Shown piece after piece: positions 29,135 through 37,198 of a stretch of 37,198 bases of DNA. This DNA is from Caldifarciminota bacterium (GTDB taxonomy: Bacteria > Hydrothermota > Tepidihabitantia > Tepidihabitantales > DTDR01), in NCBI GenBank assembly GCA_025060715.1, contig JANXBG010000015.1, positions 1-37,198 on the forward strand. The letters are read 5' to 3'. The notes below the pieces were generated by a model that ran no database searches, was not told the DNA's origin, and saw only the letters and a program-made list of their open reading frames with translations. The position numbers and the translations under genes were made by a program. Numbering within the stretch: position 1 is the stretch's first letter; each line of letters begins with the position of its first letter.

Positions 29135-30676
29135 TTAAAAAATTATTTTATCAAAACTCCGATATTGAATAGCTTCAGCAATATGGTTTTCTTTAATTTT
29201 TTCTTCACCTTCTAAATCAGCGATTGTTCTTGCTACTTTTAAAATCCGGTCATAAGCCCTTGCTGAAAGTCCAAATTTTTCCATTGCCAATTTAATTAAA
29301 TTCTGACTTTTCTCACTAATTTCACAAAATTTTTTGATATCTTTGTGGTCCATTTGAGAATTGGCAAATATTGGTTTTCTTTTCTTTAATCCTTTAAATC
29401 TTTCTAATTGAATTTTTCTTGCTTTTTCTACCCTTTCCCTAATTTTTTCTGAACTTTCGCCTGGTTCTTTTGAACTAAGTTCTTCAAATTTTAAAGAAGG
29501 GACTTCAATATGAATATCAATTCTATCAAGAAGAGGTCCAGAAGCCTTTTGCCGATATTTTTTCACTGCCGTAATTGGGCAGGTGCAAGTTTTATAAAGG
29601 TCACCAAAATAACCACAAGGGCAAGGGTTCATTGCAGCGACAAGCATAAAACGAGCAGGATAGGAGACCGTTAGTTTACTACGGCCAATAGTAATAAAAC
29701 CATCTTCTAATGGTTGTCTTAAAGATTCTAAAACATCCCGATGAAATTCCGGCAGTTCATCCAAAAATAAAACTCCATTATGGGCTAAAGAAACCTCACC
29801 TGGTTTAGGAACTGCCCCACCACCAATTAAACCTGCTTCCGAAATACTATGATGGGGAGAACGAAAAGGACGGGTAGCAATTAAAGATTGATTTGAAGGA
29901 AGTAGCCCAGCCACACTATGAATTTTTGTTGTTTCTAGAGCTTCCTCTAATTCCATTTTTGGTAATATTGTTACCAATCTTTTTGCTAACATTGTTTTGC
30001 CAGCACCAGGTGGACCAATCATTAAAACATTGTGACTACCAGCAGCAGCAATTTCTAATGCCCTTTTTGCATGAAGTTGACCTTTTACTTCAGAAAAGTC
30101 AATATTATATTCAGAATAAGTATTGAAAATATCATTGATATTTATCTCTGTTTTTTCCCAATTTAAAGAACCATTAAGAAAATTAACAACTTCATTTAAA
30201 TGGGAAAAACCAAAAACTGAGATTTCTTTTACAATTGCTGCTTCTTTGGCATTTTCTTTCGGCAAAATGATTCCAGAAAAACCAAGTTGTTTTGCCATTA
30301 AACTCATTGATAAAACACCTTTTACCGGCCTTAATAATCCATCTAAAGCAAGTTCACCAAGAATAATAAACTTTTCAAAACTTGGTTGTCGAATAATTCC
30401 AAAAGCCGAAAGAATACCACAGGCAATGGGTAAATCAAAAGCCGCTCCTTCTTTTTTCATATCTGCTGGTGCTAAGTTAACAGTAATTTTTCTTAAAGGG
30501 AAAGGATACCCATTGTTTCTAATTGCTGCTTGAATTCGGTGTTGGGATTCCTTTATTGCGGTATCAGGGAGGCCAACAATATTAATCCCTGGAAGCCCCA
30601 TTGAAAGATCAACTTCTACTGTTACTAAAAATCCATCAATTCCATAAACCGATGCTGAATATAGTTTAGAAAGCAT
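29135..30676 (-). CDS. comM: YifB/ComM family Mg-chelatase-like AAA+ ATPase
   Basis: VEVDLSMGLPGINIVGLPDTAIKES, MIGPPGAGKTMLA, RPFRSPHHSISEAGLIGGG, MNPCPCGYFGD. Confidence 0.95.
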   Translation of the reverse strand: MLSKLYSASVYGIDGFLVTVEVDLSMGLPGINIVGLPDTAIKESQHRIQAAIRNNGYPFPLRKITVNLAPADMKKEGAAFDLPIACGILSAFGIIRQPSFEKFIILGELALDGLLRPVKGVLSMSLMAKQLGFSGIILPKENAKEAAIVKEISVFGFSHLNEVVNFLNGSLNWEKTEININDIFNTYSEYNIDFSEVKGQLHAKRALEIAAAGSHNVLMIGPPGAGKTMLAKRLVTILPKMELEEALETTKIHSVAGLLPSNQSLIATRPFRSPHHSISEAGLIGGGAVPKPGEVSLAHNGVLFLDELPEFHRDVLESLRQPLEDGFITIGRSKLTVSYPARFMLVAAMNPCPCGYFGDLYKTCTCPITAVKKYRQKASGPLLDRIDIHIEVPSLKFEELSSKEPGESSEKIRERVEKARKIQLERFKGLKKRKPIFANSQMDHKDIKKFCEISEKSQNLIKLAMEKFGLSARAYDRILKVARTIADLEGEEKIKENHIAEAIQYRSFDKIIF

Positions 30677-31010
30677 TCTTTATATGTTCAACTTGAAAAC
30701 CTTTATTATTTTTAATTAAGCCAATAATATCAAATCTTATCTGTTTATCAAAAATCCCTTTTTCACTTAAATAATTTAAAGCCAAGATTTTTAATTTTTT
30801 GATCTTTCTTTGATTAATTGTTAAAATTGGTGAAAAATCATCTTTTCCTTTGCTTCTTATTTCAAAAAAAATTATTTCATTATCTTTTTCAGCAATAATA
30901 TCAATCTCACCAAATCTTCTGTAATAATTCTTCTCAAGAATTTTATACCCTCTTTCTTCTAAATAATTTAAAGCAAATTTTTCACCTTCTTTACCATTTA
31001 ATCTTTTCAT
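30666..31010 (-). CDS. YraN family (UPF0102) endonuclease-like protein
   Basis: GEKFALNYLEERGYKILEKNYYRRFGEIDIIAEKDNEIIFFEIRSKG. Confidence 0.93.
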   Translation of the reverse strand: MKRLNGKEGEKFALNYLEERGYKILEKNYYRRFGEIDIIAEKDNEIIFFEIRSKGKDDFSPILTINQRKIKKLKILALNYLSEKGIFDKQIRFDIIGLIKNNKGFQVEHIKNAF

Positions 31011-31064
31011 AAAAATCCTTAAATTACAATATTTTGAATTTTTTCTGTTGACAAAATAGAAACA

Positions 31065-31433
31065 TTAATTTTCTTTTTTTTCCTCTTTGTTATTAACTTC
31101 GGCTGGTTCTTTTATTTCTTCTTTAGTTACTGTTCTTTCTCTCTTCAGTTTTAGACTTTTTCTTTCTCGTAAGTAATAAAGTTTTGCTCTTCTTACTTTT
31201 GCTCTTTTTTTGATTTCAATTTTGGTAATTAAAGGAGAGTATAAAGGGAAAATTCTTTCTACACCAATACCATAAGAAATTTTTCTTACCGTAAAAGTTT
31301 TGCTTTCATTTTTTCCTCGGATGGCTAAGACAACTCCCTCAAAAACCCCGTGTTTTTCATTATCTCCCTCAAAATATTTAAAATGAACTCTTATTGTATC
31401 ACCAACTCTAAAATCAGGAATCTTTTTTTCCAT
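31065..31433 (-). CDS. rplS: 50S ribosomal protein L19
   Basis: [35 protein letters not shown]...[21 protein letters not shown]; start moved from TTG (31472) to ATG (31433), which fits the promoter. Confidence 0.95.
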   Translation of the reverse strand: MEKKIPDFRVGDTIRVHFKYFEGDNEKHGVFEGVVLAIRGKNESKTFTVRKISYGIGVERIFPLYSPLITKIEIKKRAKVRRAKLYYLRERKSLKLKRERTVTKEEIKEPAEVNNKEEKKEN

Positions 31434-31440
31434 AGAAAGT

Positions 31441-31468
31441 ATTATAATAAAAGAAAAAATAAAGTCAA
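31441..31468 (-). promoter_or_regulatory. Promoter of rplS (TTGACT-16-TATAAT)
   Basis: -10 ends 7 nt before the MEKKIPDF start. Confidence 0.75.
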
Positions 31469-31775
31469 TCAACTTTTACAGAGGTGTTAAGGACTTGATC
31501 ACAAGTTAATAATGGTCTTAATGCTAGGTGTTCAAATAAGAATTAAAAAACTTGTCTTCAAAGCAAAGTAGAAAGATTTCCTTCTGGTTAGGGTATGATA
31601 ATATTATCCCTTAAAAAATTAAAATCTTTAAGTTTAAGCTATTTGGACTTATAACTGGTAACGATTTAAATAAATTTTGAAAATAAACTTGTTGCTTTAT
31701 ATAAAATTGATTTTAACTATTGAAAAAAAAGAAATAATTTTTGATTGAATCGTATTTTCCTTGATACTAATAGAG

Positions 31776-33329
31776 TTATAAAGGAATATTTCCGTGTTTC
31801 TTTTTTGGATTTTTTAACCTTTTATTCTTTAATAATTCTAATGCCCAAATAATTTTTTCTCGGGTATCTTCAAACATTATAACCTCATCAATATAACCAA
31901 GTTCTGCTGCTTTAAAAGGATTATTAAATTTTTCTTCATATTCTTCAATCAATTTTTTTCTTAATTCCTCTTTATTTTCTGCTGCTTCTATCTCTTTTTT
32001 AAAAATAATATTTACTGCTCCTTCGGCTCCCATTACCGCAATTTCAGCAGTTGGATAAGCAAAATTGAAATCACCGCGGATATGCTTAGAAGACATTACA
32101 TCATAGGCACCACCATAGGCTTTCCTGACAATAATTGTAATCTTCGGTACGGTCGCTTCACAATAGGCATATAACAATTTGGCACCGTGTCTTATTATCC
32201 CACCATATTCTTGAGCAGTGCCGGGTAAAAAACCGGGAACATCAACAAAGGTAATTATTGGAATATTAAAACAATCTAAAAACCTAACAAATCTTCCTGC
32301 TTTAATAGAAGCATTGATATCCAAACAGCCTGCCAAGTATTTTGGTTGATTAGCAACAATGCCAACAACTTCGCCATTCATCCTTGCAAATCCAATAATA
32401 ATATTCTTTGCCCAATCTTTTTGGACCTCAAAAAAAGTTCCTTTATCAACAACCGTTTCAATTATTGGCAACATATCATAAGATTTTCTTGGATCGCTAG
32501 GAAGCATTTCTTTAATTTCGGGTGTTTTTCTTTTTGGATCATCGTTAGTTTCTATTTTTGGTGGCTTTTCTTTATAATTTAAAGGCAAATAAGAAAGTAA
32601 TTTTCTTGCAATCATTAATGAATCTTTATCATCCTTTCCTTTAAAATGAGCTACACCGGAAATTTGGCAATGGGTATCAGCGCCACCAAGTTTTTCCATC
32701 GTTACTTCCTCTCTTGTTACTGCCTTTATCACTTCTGGTCCAGTAATAAACATAAAACTTGTCTTTTCAGTCATAATAATAAAATCGGTTAAAGCCGGTG
32801 AATAAACTGCGCCACCAGCACAAGGCCCCATTATTACTGAAATTTGAGGAATAACACCCGACGCCAAAGTATTTCTCAAAAAGATTTCCGCATAACCTCC
32901 TAAGGAAGCAACCCCTTCTTGAATTCTTGCTCCTCCTGAATCGTTTAATCCAATTATTGGAATACCTACCTTCATTGCCAAATCCATTATTTTACAAACC
33001 TTTTCCGCAAATACTTTAGAAAGGGTTCCGCCAAAAACAGTAAAATCTTGGGAAAAAACCGCTACATTCCTACCATCAATCTTACCAAATCCGGTTACCA
33101 CTGCATCACCATAAAACTTCTTTTTATCCATTCCAAAATCAACACAATCGTGAACCCTTAATCTATCAACCTCACAAAAACTGTCTCTATCTAATAAAAT
33201 ATCCAATCTTTCACGAGCAGTAAGCTTTCCTGCTTCATGTTGTTTTTGAATTCTCTCCTCTCCCCCACCTTTTAAAGCTAATTCATTCCTTTTCTTTAAT
33301 TCTTCAATTATTTTTTTATATCTTTCCAT
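31776..33329 (-). CDS. Acyl-CoA carboxylase beta subunit (propionyl-CoA carboxylase / methylmalonyl-CoA decarboxylase type)
   Basis: [73 protein letters not shown]. Confidence 0.95.
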   Translation of the reverse strand: MERYKKIIEELKKRNELALKGGGEERIQKQHEAGKLTARERLDILLDRDSFCEVDRLRVHDCVDFGMDKKKFYGDAVVTGFGKIDGRNVAVFSQDFTVFGGTLSKVFAEKVCKIMDLAMKVGIPIIGLNDSGGARIQEGVASLGGYAEIFLRNTLASGVIPQISVIMGPCAGGAVYSPALTDFIIMTEKTSFMFITGPEVIKAVTREEVTMEKLGGADTHCQISGVAHFKGKDDKDSLMIARKLLSYLPLNYKEKPPKIETNDDPKRKTPEIKEMLPSDPRKSYDMLPIIETVVDKGTFFEVQKDWAKNIIIGFARMNGEVVGIVANQPKYLAGCLDINASIKAGRFVRFLDCFNIPIITFVDVPGFLPGTAQEYGGIIRHGAKLLYAYCEATVPKITIIVRKAYGGAYDVMSSKHIRGDFNFAYPTAEIAVMGAEGAVNIIFKKEIEAAENKEELRKKLIEEYEEKFNNPFKAAELGYIDEVIMFEDTREKIIWALELLKNKRLKNPKKKHGNIPL

Positions 33330-33348
33330 ATTTTCATAATAAAATAAA

Positions 33349-33421
33349 AGGCGGCGCCGGGATTTGCACCCGGGAATAGCGGTTTTGCAGACCGCCGCCT
33401 TAGCTGCTTGGCTACGCCGCC
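33349..33421 (-). tRNA. tRNA-Cys (GCA)
   Basis: Reverse complement GGCGGCGTAGCCAAGCAGCTAAGGCGGCGGTCTGCAAAACCGCTATTCCCGGGTGCAAATCCCGGCGCCGCCT; anticodon loop CTGCAAA, U73. Confidence 0.95.
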
Positions 33422-33429
33422 ATAGAAAA

Positions 33430-33457
33430 ATTTTAAATAAATTTTATTTTTGGTCAA
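33430..33457 (-). promoter_or_regulatory. Promoter of tRNA-Cys (TTGACC-16-TAAAAT)
   Basis: -10 ends 8 nt before the tRNA 5' end. Confidence 0.75.
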
Positions 33458-33564
33458 TAAATTAAAAAATAATTTAAAAAATCAACAAAAGTTTCCTCAA
33501 AAGGTTAAATTTAAGCGTTTTAATTTCTTATTAACAAATTATATAATCTACATCATTATAGATA

Positions 33565-33610
33565 CTATACCATATACTATACTGCCCCATTCTTTATAGA
33601 AAGTAAAACC
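33565..33610 (-). repeat. 46-bp dispersed repeat, copy B (inverted relative to copy A)
   Basis: Exact reverse complement of positions 1..46. Confidence 0.95.
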
Positions 33611-33929
33611 CCCTTGTCTTATCAATGTAGTATAATGTAGTATTAAGAAGATAATTAAAAGAATTACTTATCTACCTGCTAACTAAAAGATATATAACTT
33701 CCCTAATACCTCCCTTTTCTTAATTAAGTTCTTTAGCAATTTGTAAGTCTTTCTTTGGTAGTAATATAATTTTCTTATCTTATTAGCCATAACTTCTCCT
33801 TCTATCTATATATATAACGAAAAAATAGCCCCAAAGGTTATCATTTTTTTAAATTTCTCAGAAATACCGAAACTTATTATTAAACTGGTAATCAAGTCTT
33901 AACACTTCTGCTAATATTTATTATATTTA

Positions 33930-33958
33930 TTGACAAAATCTTTATATTTTGTTATAAT
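33930..33958 (+). promoter_or_regulatory. Promoter of secA (TTGACA-17-TATAAT)
   Basis: Consensus hexamers; secA ATG at 34001, so a normal leader of about 35 nt. Confidence 0.8.
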
Positions 33959-34000
33959 TATCTATAAGGGATGTTAAGGTGAGGATTAAAATTAAAATTT

Positions 34001-36982
34001 ATGGGATTTTCTAATATTTTAGTTAAATTATTTGGTGGCACAAAAAATGAAAGGGAATTAAAGAAACTTTGGCCTATTGTTGAACAGATTAATGAGTATT
34101 TTGAAAAGTTTAAAGGTTTAAAAGAAGAAGATTTTAGAAAAAAGACGGAAGATTTTAAAAAAAGAATTTCTGAAGGTGAAAGTTTAGATTCAATATTACC
34201 AGAGGCTTATGGGTTGGTAAAAGAAGCCTGCCGAAGACTTTGTGGTAAAAAGTGGTTAGTCTGCGGTATAGAAACTACTTGGGATATGGTTCCCTATGAT
34301 GTTCAACTATTAGGTGCTATCGTTCTTCATCAAGGGAAAATTGCCGAAATGAAGACGGGAGAGGGAAAAACTTTAGTTGCCACAATGCCTTTATATTTAA
34401 ATGCGTTAACAGGCAGAAATGTCCATTTGGTTACTGTTAATGATTATTTGGCAAAAAGAGATAGAGAATGGATGGGACCGGTATACGAAACCCTTGGTCT
34501 AAGTGTTGGCTGCATTCAACAAGGAATGGAAACCGAAGAAAGAAAAAGAGAGTATAATTGTGATATAACTTACGGGACTAATAATGAATTTGGTTTTGAT
34601 TATCTGCGTGACCATATGGTTTTAAGATGGGAAGATAAAGTTCAAAGGGGACATTATTATGCAATTATTGATGAGGTGGATTCAATCTTAATTGATGAGG
34701 CAAGAACACCTTTAATCATTTCTGGTCCGGTAGAGGAGGAAGAAAAAAATATTTATCGTGATTTGGTTCCAGCAGTAAGAAATCTATATAATTTACAAAC
34801 TATCTTGGTTTCTAGGATTGTTGATGAAGGGATGAAATTATTAAAAGAAGGAAAGATAAGAGAGGCAGGAATAAAATTCTTACAAGCAAAGAGAGGTTCT
34901 CCCAAAAATACCCAACTTTTAAAAGCGGAAAGAGAGGTAGAAGTCAAAAAACTTATTGAAAAAACTGAGTTAGAATTTATTCGTGAAAAAAAGATTTATG
35001 ATTTGGACGAAGAGCTTTATTATGTGACCGATGAGAAAGACCATAGCATTAGATTAACAGAAAAAGGAAGGAAGCAAATAATTGAATATCTTAAAGATCC
35101 CGACTTTTTTTTATTACCTGATTTGGCAATTGAAATTAAAAAGATTGATGAAAACCAAAATTTAACTCCGAAAGAAAAAATCTTTGAAAAAGAAAAATTA
35201 TATGAAATTTATGCAAAGAAAAGTGAAAAATTAGCTTGCTTGGAGGCATTGCTTAAAGCCTTTGACCATTTTAAAAAAGATGTTGATTATATTGTCCAGG
35301 ACGGAAAAGTTATTATCGTTGATGAATTTACTGGCCGTTTGATGCCGGGGAGAAGATTTTCCGATGGTATTCATGAGGCTTTAGAAGCAAAAGAGAATGT
35401 TAAGGTCCAAGCAGAAACTCAAACTTTGGCAATGATTACTTTACAAAATTACTTTCGCCTTTATGAGAAGTTAGCAGGTATGACGGGAACGGCTGCAACG
35501 GAAGCTAAAGAATTTTGGGATATCTATAAATTAGATGTGGTAGTAATACCAACCCATAAGCCTATTAGAAGAATTGATGCACCAGATATTATATATAAAA
35601 CAAAAAATGAAAAATACAAAGCAATCTTAGAAGAAATAGAAAAATGGCATAAAATCGGAAGACCAATTTTAGTAGGTACTACCTCCGTAGAAGTATCAGA
35701 ATTATTATCAAAGATGCTTAAAAGAAAAGGAATAAATCATCAAGTTTTAAACGCCAAACACCATCAAAGAGAAGCAGAAATTATTGCCAAAGCAGGTCAA
35801 CCGTATGCAGTGACAATCGCCACCAATATGGCAGGAAGAGGAACAGATATAAAATTAGGACCTGGTGTAGTAAAAGGGAAAAAATGTTATATCAATAGCA
35901 ATGGTGAGGGTGAATGTGAATATTGGGAGAAAAATCCAGGGAAATGTTTAGAAGAGCCTCCTTGTGGTTTATATATCATTGGTACAGAAAGACACGAAGC
36001 GAGAAGAATTGATAATCAGTTAAGAGGAAGAAGTGGTCGCCAAGGAGACCCAGGATTTTCAAGATTTTTTTTATCTTTGGAAGATGATTTGATGCGTCTT
36101 TTTGGTAGTGACCGAGTAGTAAGTATTATGGAAAGATTTGGGAAAAAAGAAATGGAACCTTTAACCCATCCTTTAGTTACCAAAGCAATAGAAAACGCTC
36201 AAAAAAGAGTAGAAATACGTAATTTTGAAATTAGAAAACATCTCTTAGATTTTGACAATGTGATGAATAAACAAAGAGAAGTGATTTATGCTTGGCGTGA
36301 TGAAATACTCAAAGGTGAAAATATTATAAATTTATATAGAGAAGCTAGTGAGGCAATTATTGATGAATTGATAGATAAGTATACAGAAGATAAATTTCCG
36401 GAAAATTGGCAATGGGATGAGTTAAAAGCTGAGTTCGGAATTATTTATCTTGTAGATATTCAAGTACCAAAGGAAGAAATTCATAAAATGAAAAAAGAAA
36501 TTTTAAAAGAGAAATTGTTGGCAATTGCTGAATCTCGGTTCTTAAAAAGAAAAGAAGAGCTTGGAGAAGAAACTTTTAAGGAGCTTTTTAAATTTATCTT
36601 TTTGAGAACTTTGGATTCAAAATGGCAACATCTTTTAAGAGAATTAGATACTATCCGGGAAGGAATAAATTGGCGTGCTTACGGACACCAAGACCCGTTA
36701 ATTGAATATCAAAAAGAAGCCTATAATCTTTTTGAAACTTTAATAAAGTCAGAATTCTATAAAGAAGCTGTTATGATGTTATTCAGAATTGCCGTTGCGC
36801 CTAAAGAAGGAAAGGCGCCAAGAAGAGTGGTGGCGTATAAACCAACTATTACCGCCACCCCTAATGAAAAACCAGAAGAAATAGTTTCACAAACAGTAAT
36901 AAAAGAAAAAAAAGTTGGAAGAAACGAACCCTGCCCTTGTGGTTCAGGGAAAAAATATAAAAAATGTTGTGGAAAGAAATAA
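34001..36982 (+). CDS. secA: Preprotein translocase subunit SecA
   Basis: MKTGEGKTLVATMPLYLNAL, VHLVTVNDYLAKRD, TNNEFGFDYLRDHM, TNMAGRGTDIKLG, C-terminal CPCGSGKKYKKCCG zinc motif. Confidence 0.98.
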   Translation: MGFSNILVKLFGGTKNERELKKLWPIVEQINEYFEKFKGLKEEDFRKKTEDFKKRISEGESLDSILPEAYGLVKEACRRLCGKKWLVCGIETTWDMVPYDVQLLGAIVLHQGKIAEMKTGEGKTLVATMPLYLNALTGRNVHLVTVNDYLAKRDREWMGPVYETLGLSVGCIQQGMETEERKREYNCDITYGTNNEFGFDYLRDHMVLRWEDKVQRGHYYAIIDEVDSILIDEARTPLIISGPVEEEEKNIYRDLVPAVRNLYNLQTILVSRIVDEGMKLLKEGKIREAGIKFLQAKRGSPKNTQLLKAEREVEVKKLIEKTELEFIREKKIYDLDEELYYVTDEKDHSIRLTEKGRKQIIEYLKDPDFFLLPDLAIEIKKIDENQNLTPKEKIFEKEKLYEIYAKKSEKLACLEALLKAFDHFKKDVDYIVQDGKVIIVDEFTGRLMPGRRFSDGIHEALEAKENVKVQAETQTLAMITLQNYFRLYEKLAGMTGTAATEAKEFWDIYKLDVVVIPTHKPIRRIDAPDIIYKTKNEKYKAILEEIEKWHKIGRPILVGTTSVEVSELLSKMLKRKGINHQVLNAKHHQREAEIIAKAGQPYAVTIATNMAGRGTDIKLGPGVVKGKKCYINSNGEGECEYWEKNPGKCLEEPPCGLYIIGTERHEARRIDNQLRGRSGRQGDPGFSRFFLSLEDDLMRLFGSDRVVSIMERFGKKEMEPLTHPLVTKAIENAQKRVEIRNFEIRKHLLDFDNVMNKQREVIYAWRDEILKGENIINLYREASEAIIDELIDKYTEDKFPENWQWDELKAEFGIIYLVDIQVPKEEIHKMKKEILKEKLLAIAESRFLKRKEELGEETFKELFKFIFLRTLDSKWQHLLRELDTIREGINWRAYGHQDPLIEYQKEAYNLFETLIKSEFYKEAVMMLFRIAVAPKEGKAPRRVVAYKPTITATPNEKPEEIVSQTVIKEKKVGRNEPCPCGSGKKYKKCCGKK

Positions 36983-37004
36983 ATAAACTAACAAGGAGGA
37001 AACA

Positions 37005-37198
37005 ATGAAAACAAGAACAATAGTTTGGACAATCGTTGGTATTGTTGTAGTTGCAGGTGTAATTTTTACAATTATCTCTCGACGGCAGGCAGGCACATTG
37101 GGTCCTTACCATCGTACGAGAGACATGGCTGACTGGCAAAGAGACTATCAAAATATGGTAGAGGATATTGAAAAATTTCAAAAGAGATATGAACGAGT
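37005..37198 (+). CDS. Hypothetical membrane-anchored protein, partial at window end
   Basis: SD aaggagg then ATG; MKTRTIVWTIVGIVVVAGVIFTIISRRQAGTLGPYHRTRDMADWQRDYQNMVEDIEKFQKRYE. Confidence 0.6.
   Translation, partial: MKTRTIVWTIVGIVVVAGVIFTIISRRQAGTLGPYHRTRDMADWQRDYQNMVEDIEKFQKRYER

Noticed and set aside
31434-31472. N-terminal extension [13 protein letters not shown] of L19
   Set aside because: It covers the promoter -10/-35 and starts at TTG; ATG at 31433 matches normal L19 length and motif
33660-33785. Minus-strand fragment KKIILLPKKDLQIAKELN*EKGGIREVIYLLVSR as a decayed ribbon-helix-helix/VapB-like antitoxin
   Set aside because: Too short, interrupted by a stop and only loosely similar

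Overview
AT-rich bacterial chromosomal window. Gene content suggests an uncultivated anaerobic lineage; a WOR-3/Stahlbacteria-like origin is only a guess. Most of it is housekeeping: purL (with an N-terminal PurS-like tandem), purQ, purA, secA, rplS-yraN-comM/yifB, ppdK, apgM, methylmalonyl-CoA mutase/epimerase, acyl-CoA carboxylase beta, an [NiFe]-hydrogenase large/small pair, YfhO, a GT2 glycosyltransferase, a nucleotide-sugar dehydrogenase, MFS, archaemetzincin, an HcnA/HcnB-like pair, and two tRNAs (Leu-GAG, Cys-GCA). No CRISPR array or intact mobile element was seen. Main second-look items: (1) five operon-first genes with near-consensus promoters whose -10 box sits only 5-10 nt from the start codon (leaderless mRNAs), while operon-internal genes carry Shine-Dalgarno sequences; (2) both tRNAs sit about 20 nt upstream of an SD-less CDS on the same strand, each behind a tRNA promoter (tRNA-mRNA dicistrons); (3) a PIN-domain protein that has lost key catalytic acids and ends in an antitoxin-like tail; (4) a degenerate 24-bp/8-codon tandem repeat next to purQ; (5) an exact 46-bp inverted repeat at the window start and about 33.5 kb away; (6) decayed genes recovered by multi-frame reading (isochorismatase-like hydrolase, DUF559/Vsr-like nuclease, frameshifted metalloprotease in a tandem paralog pair).
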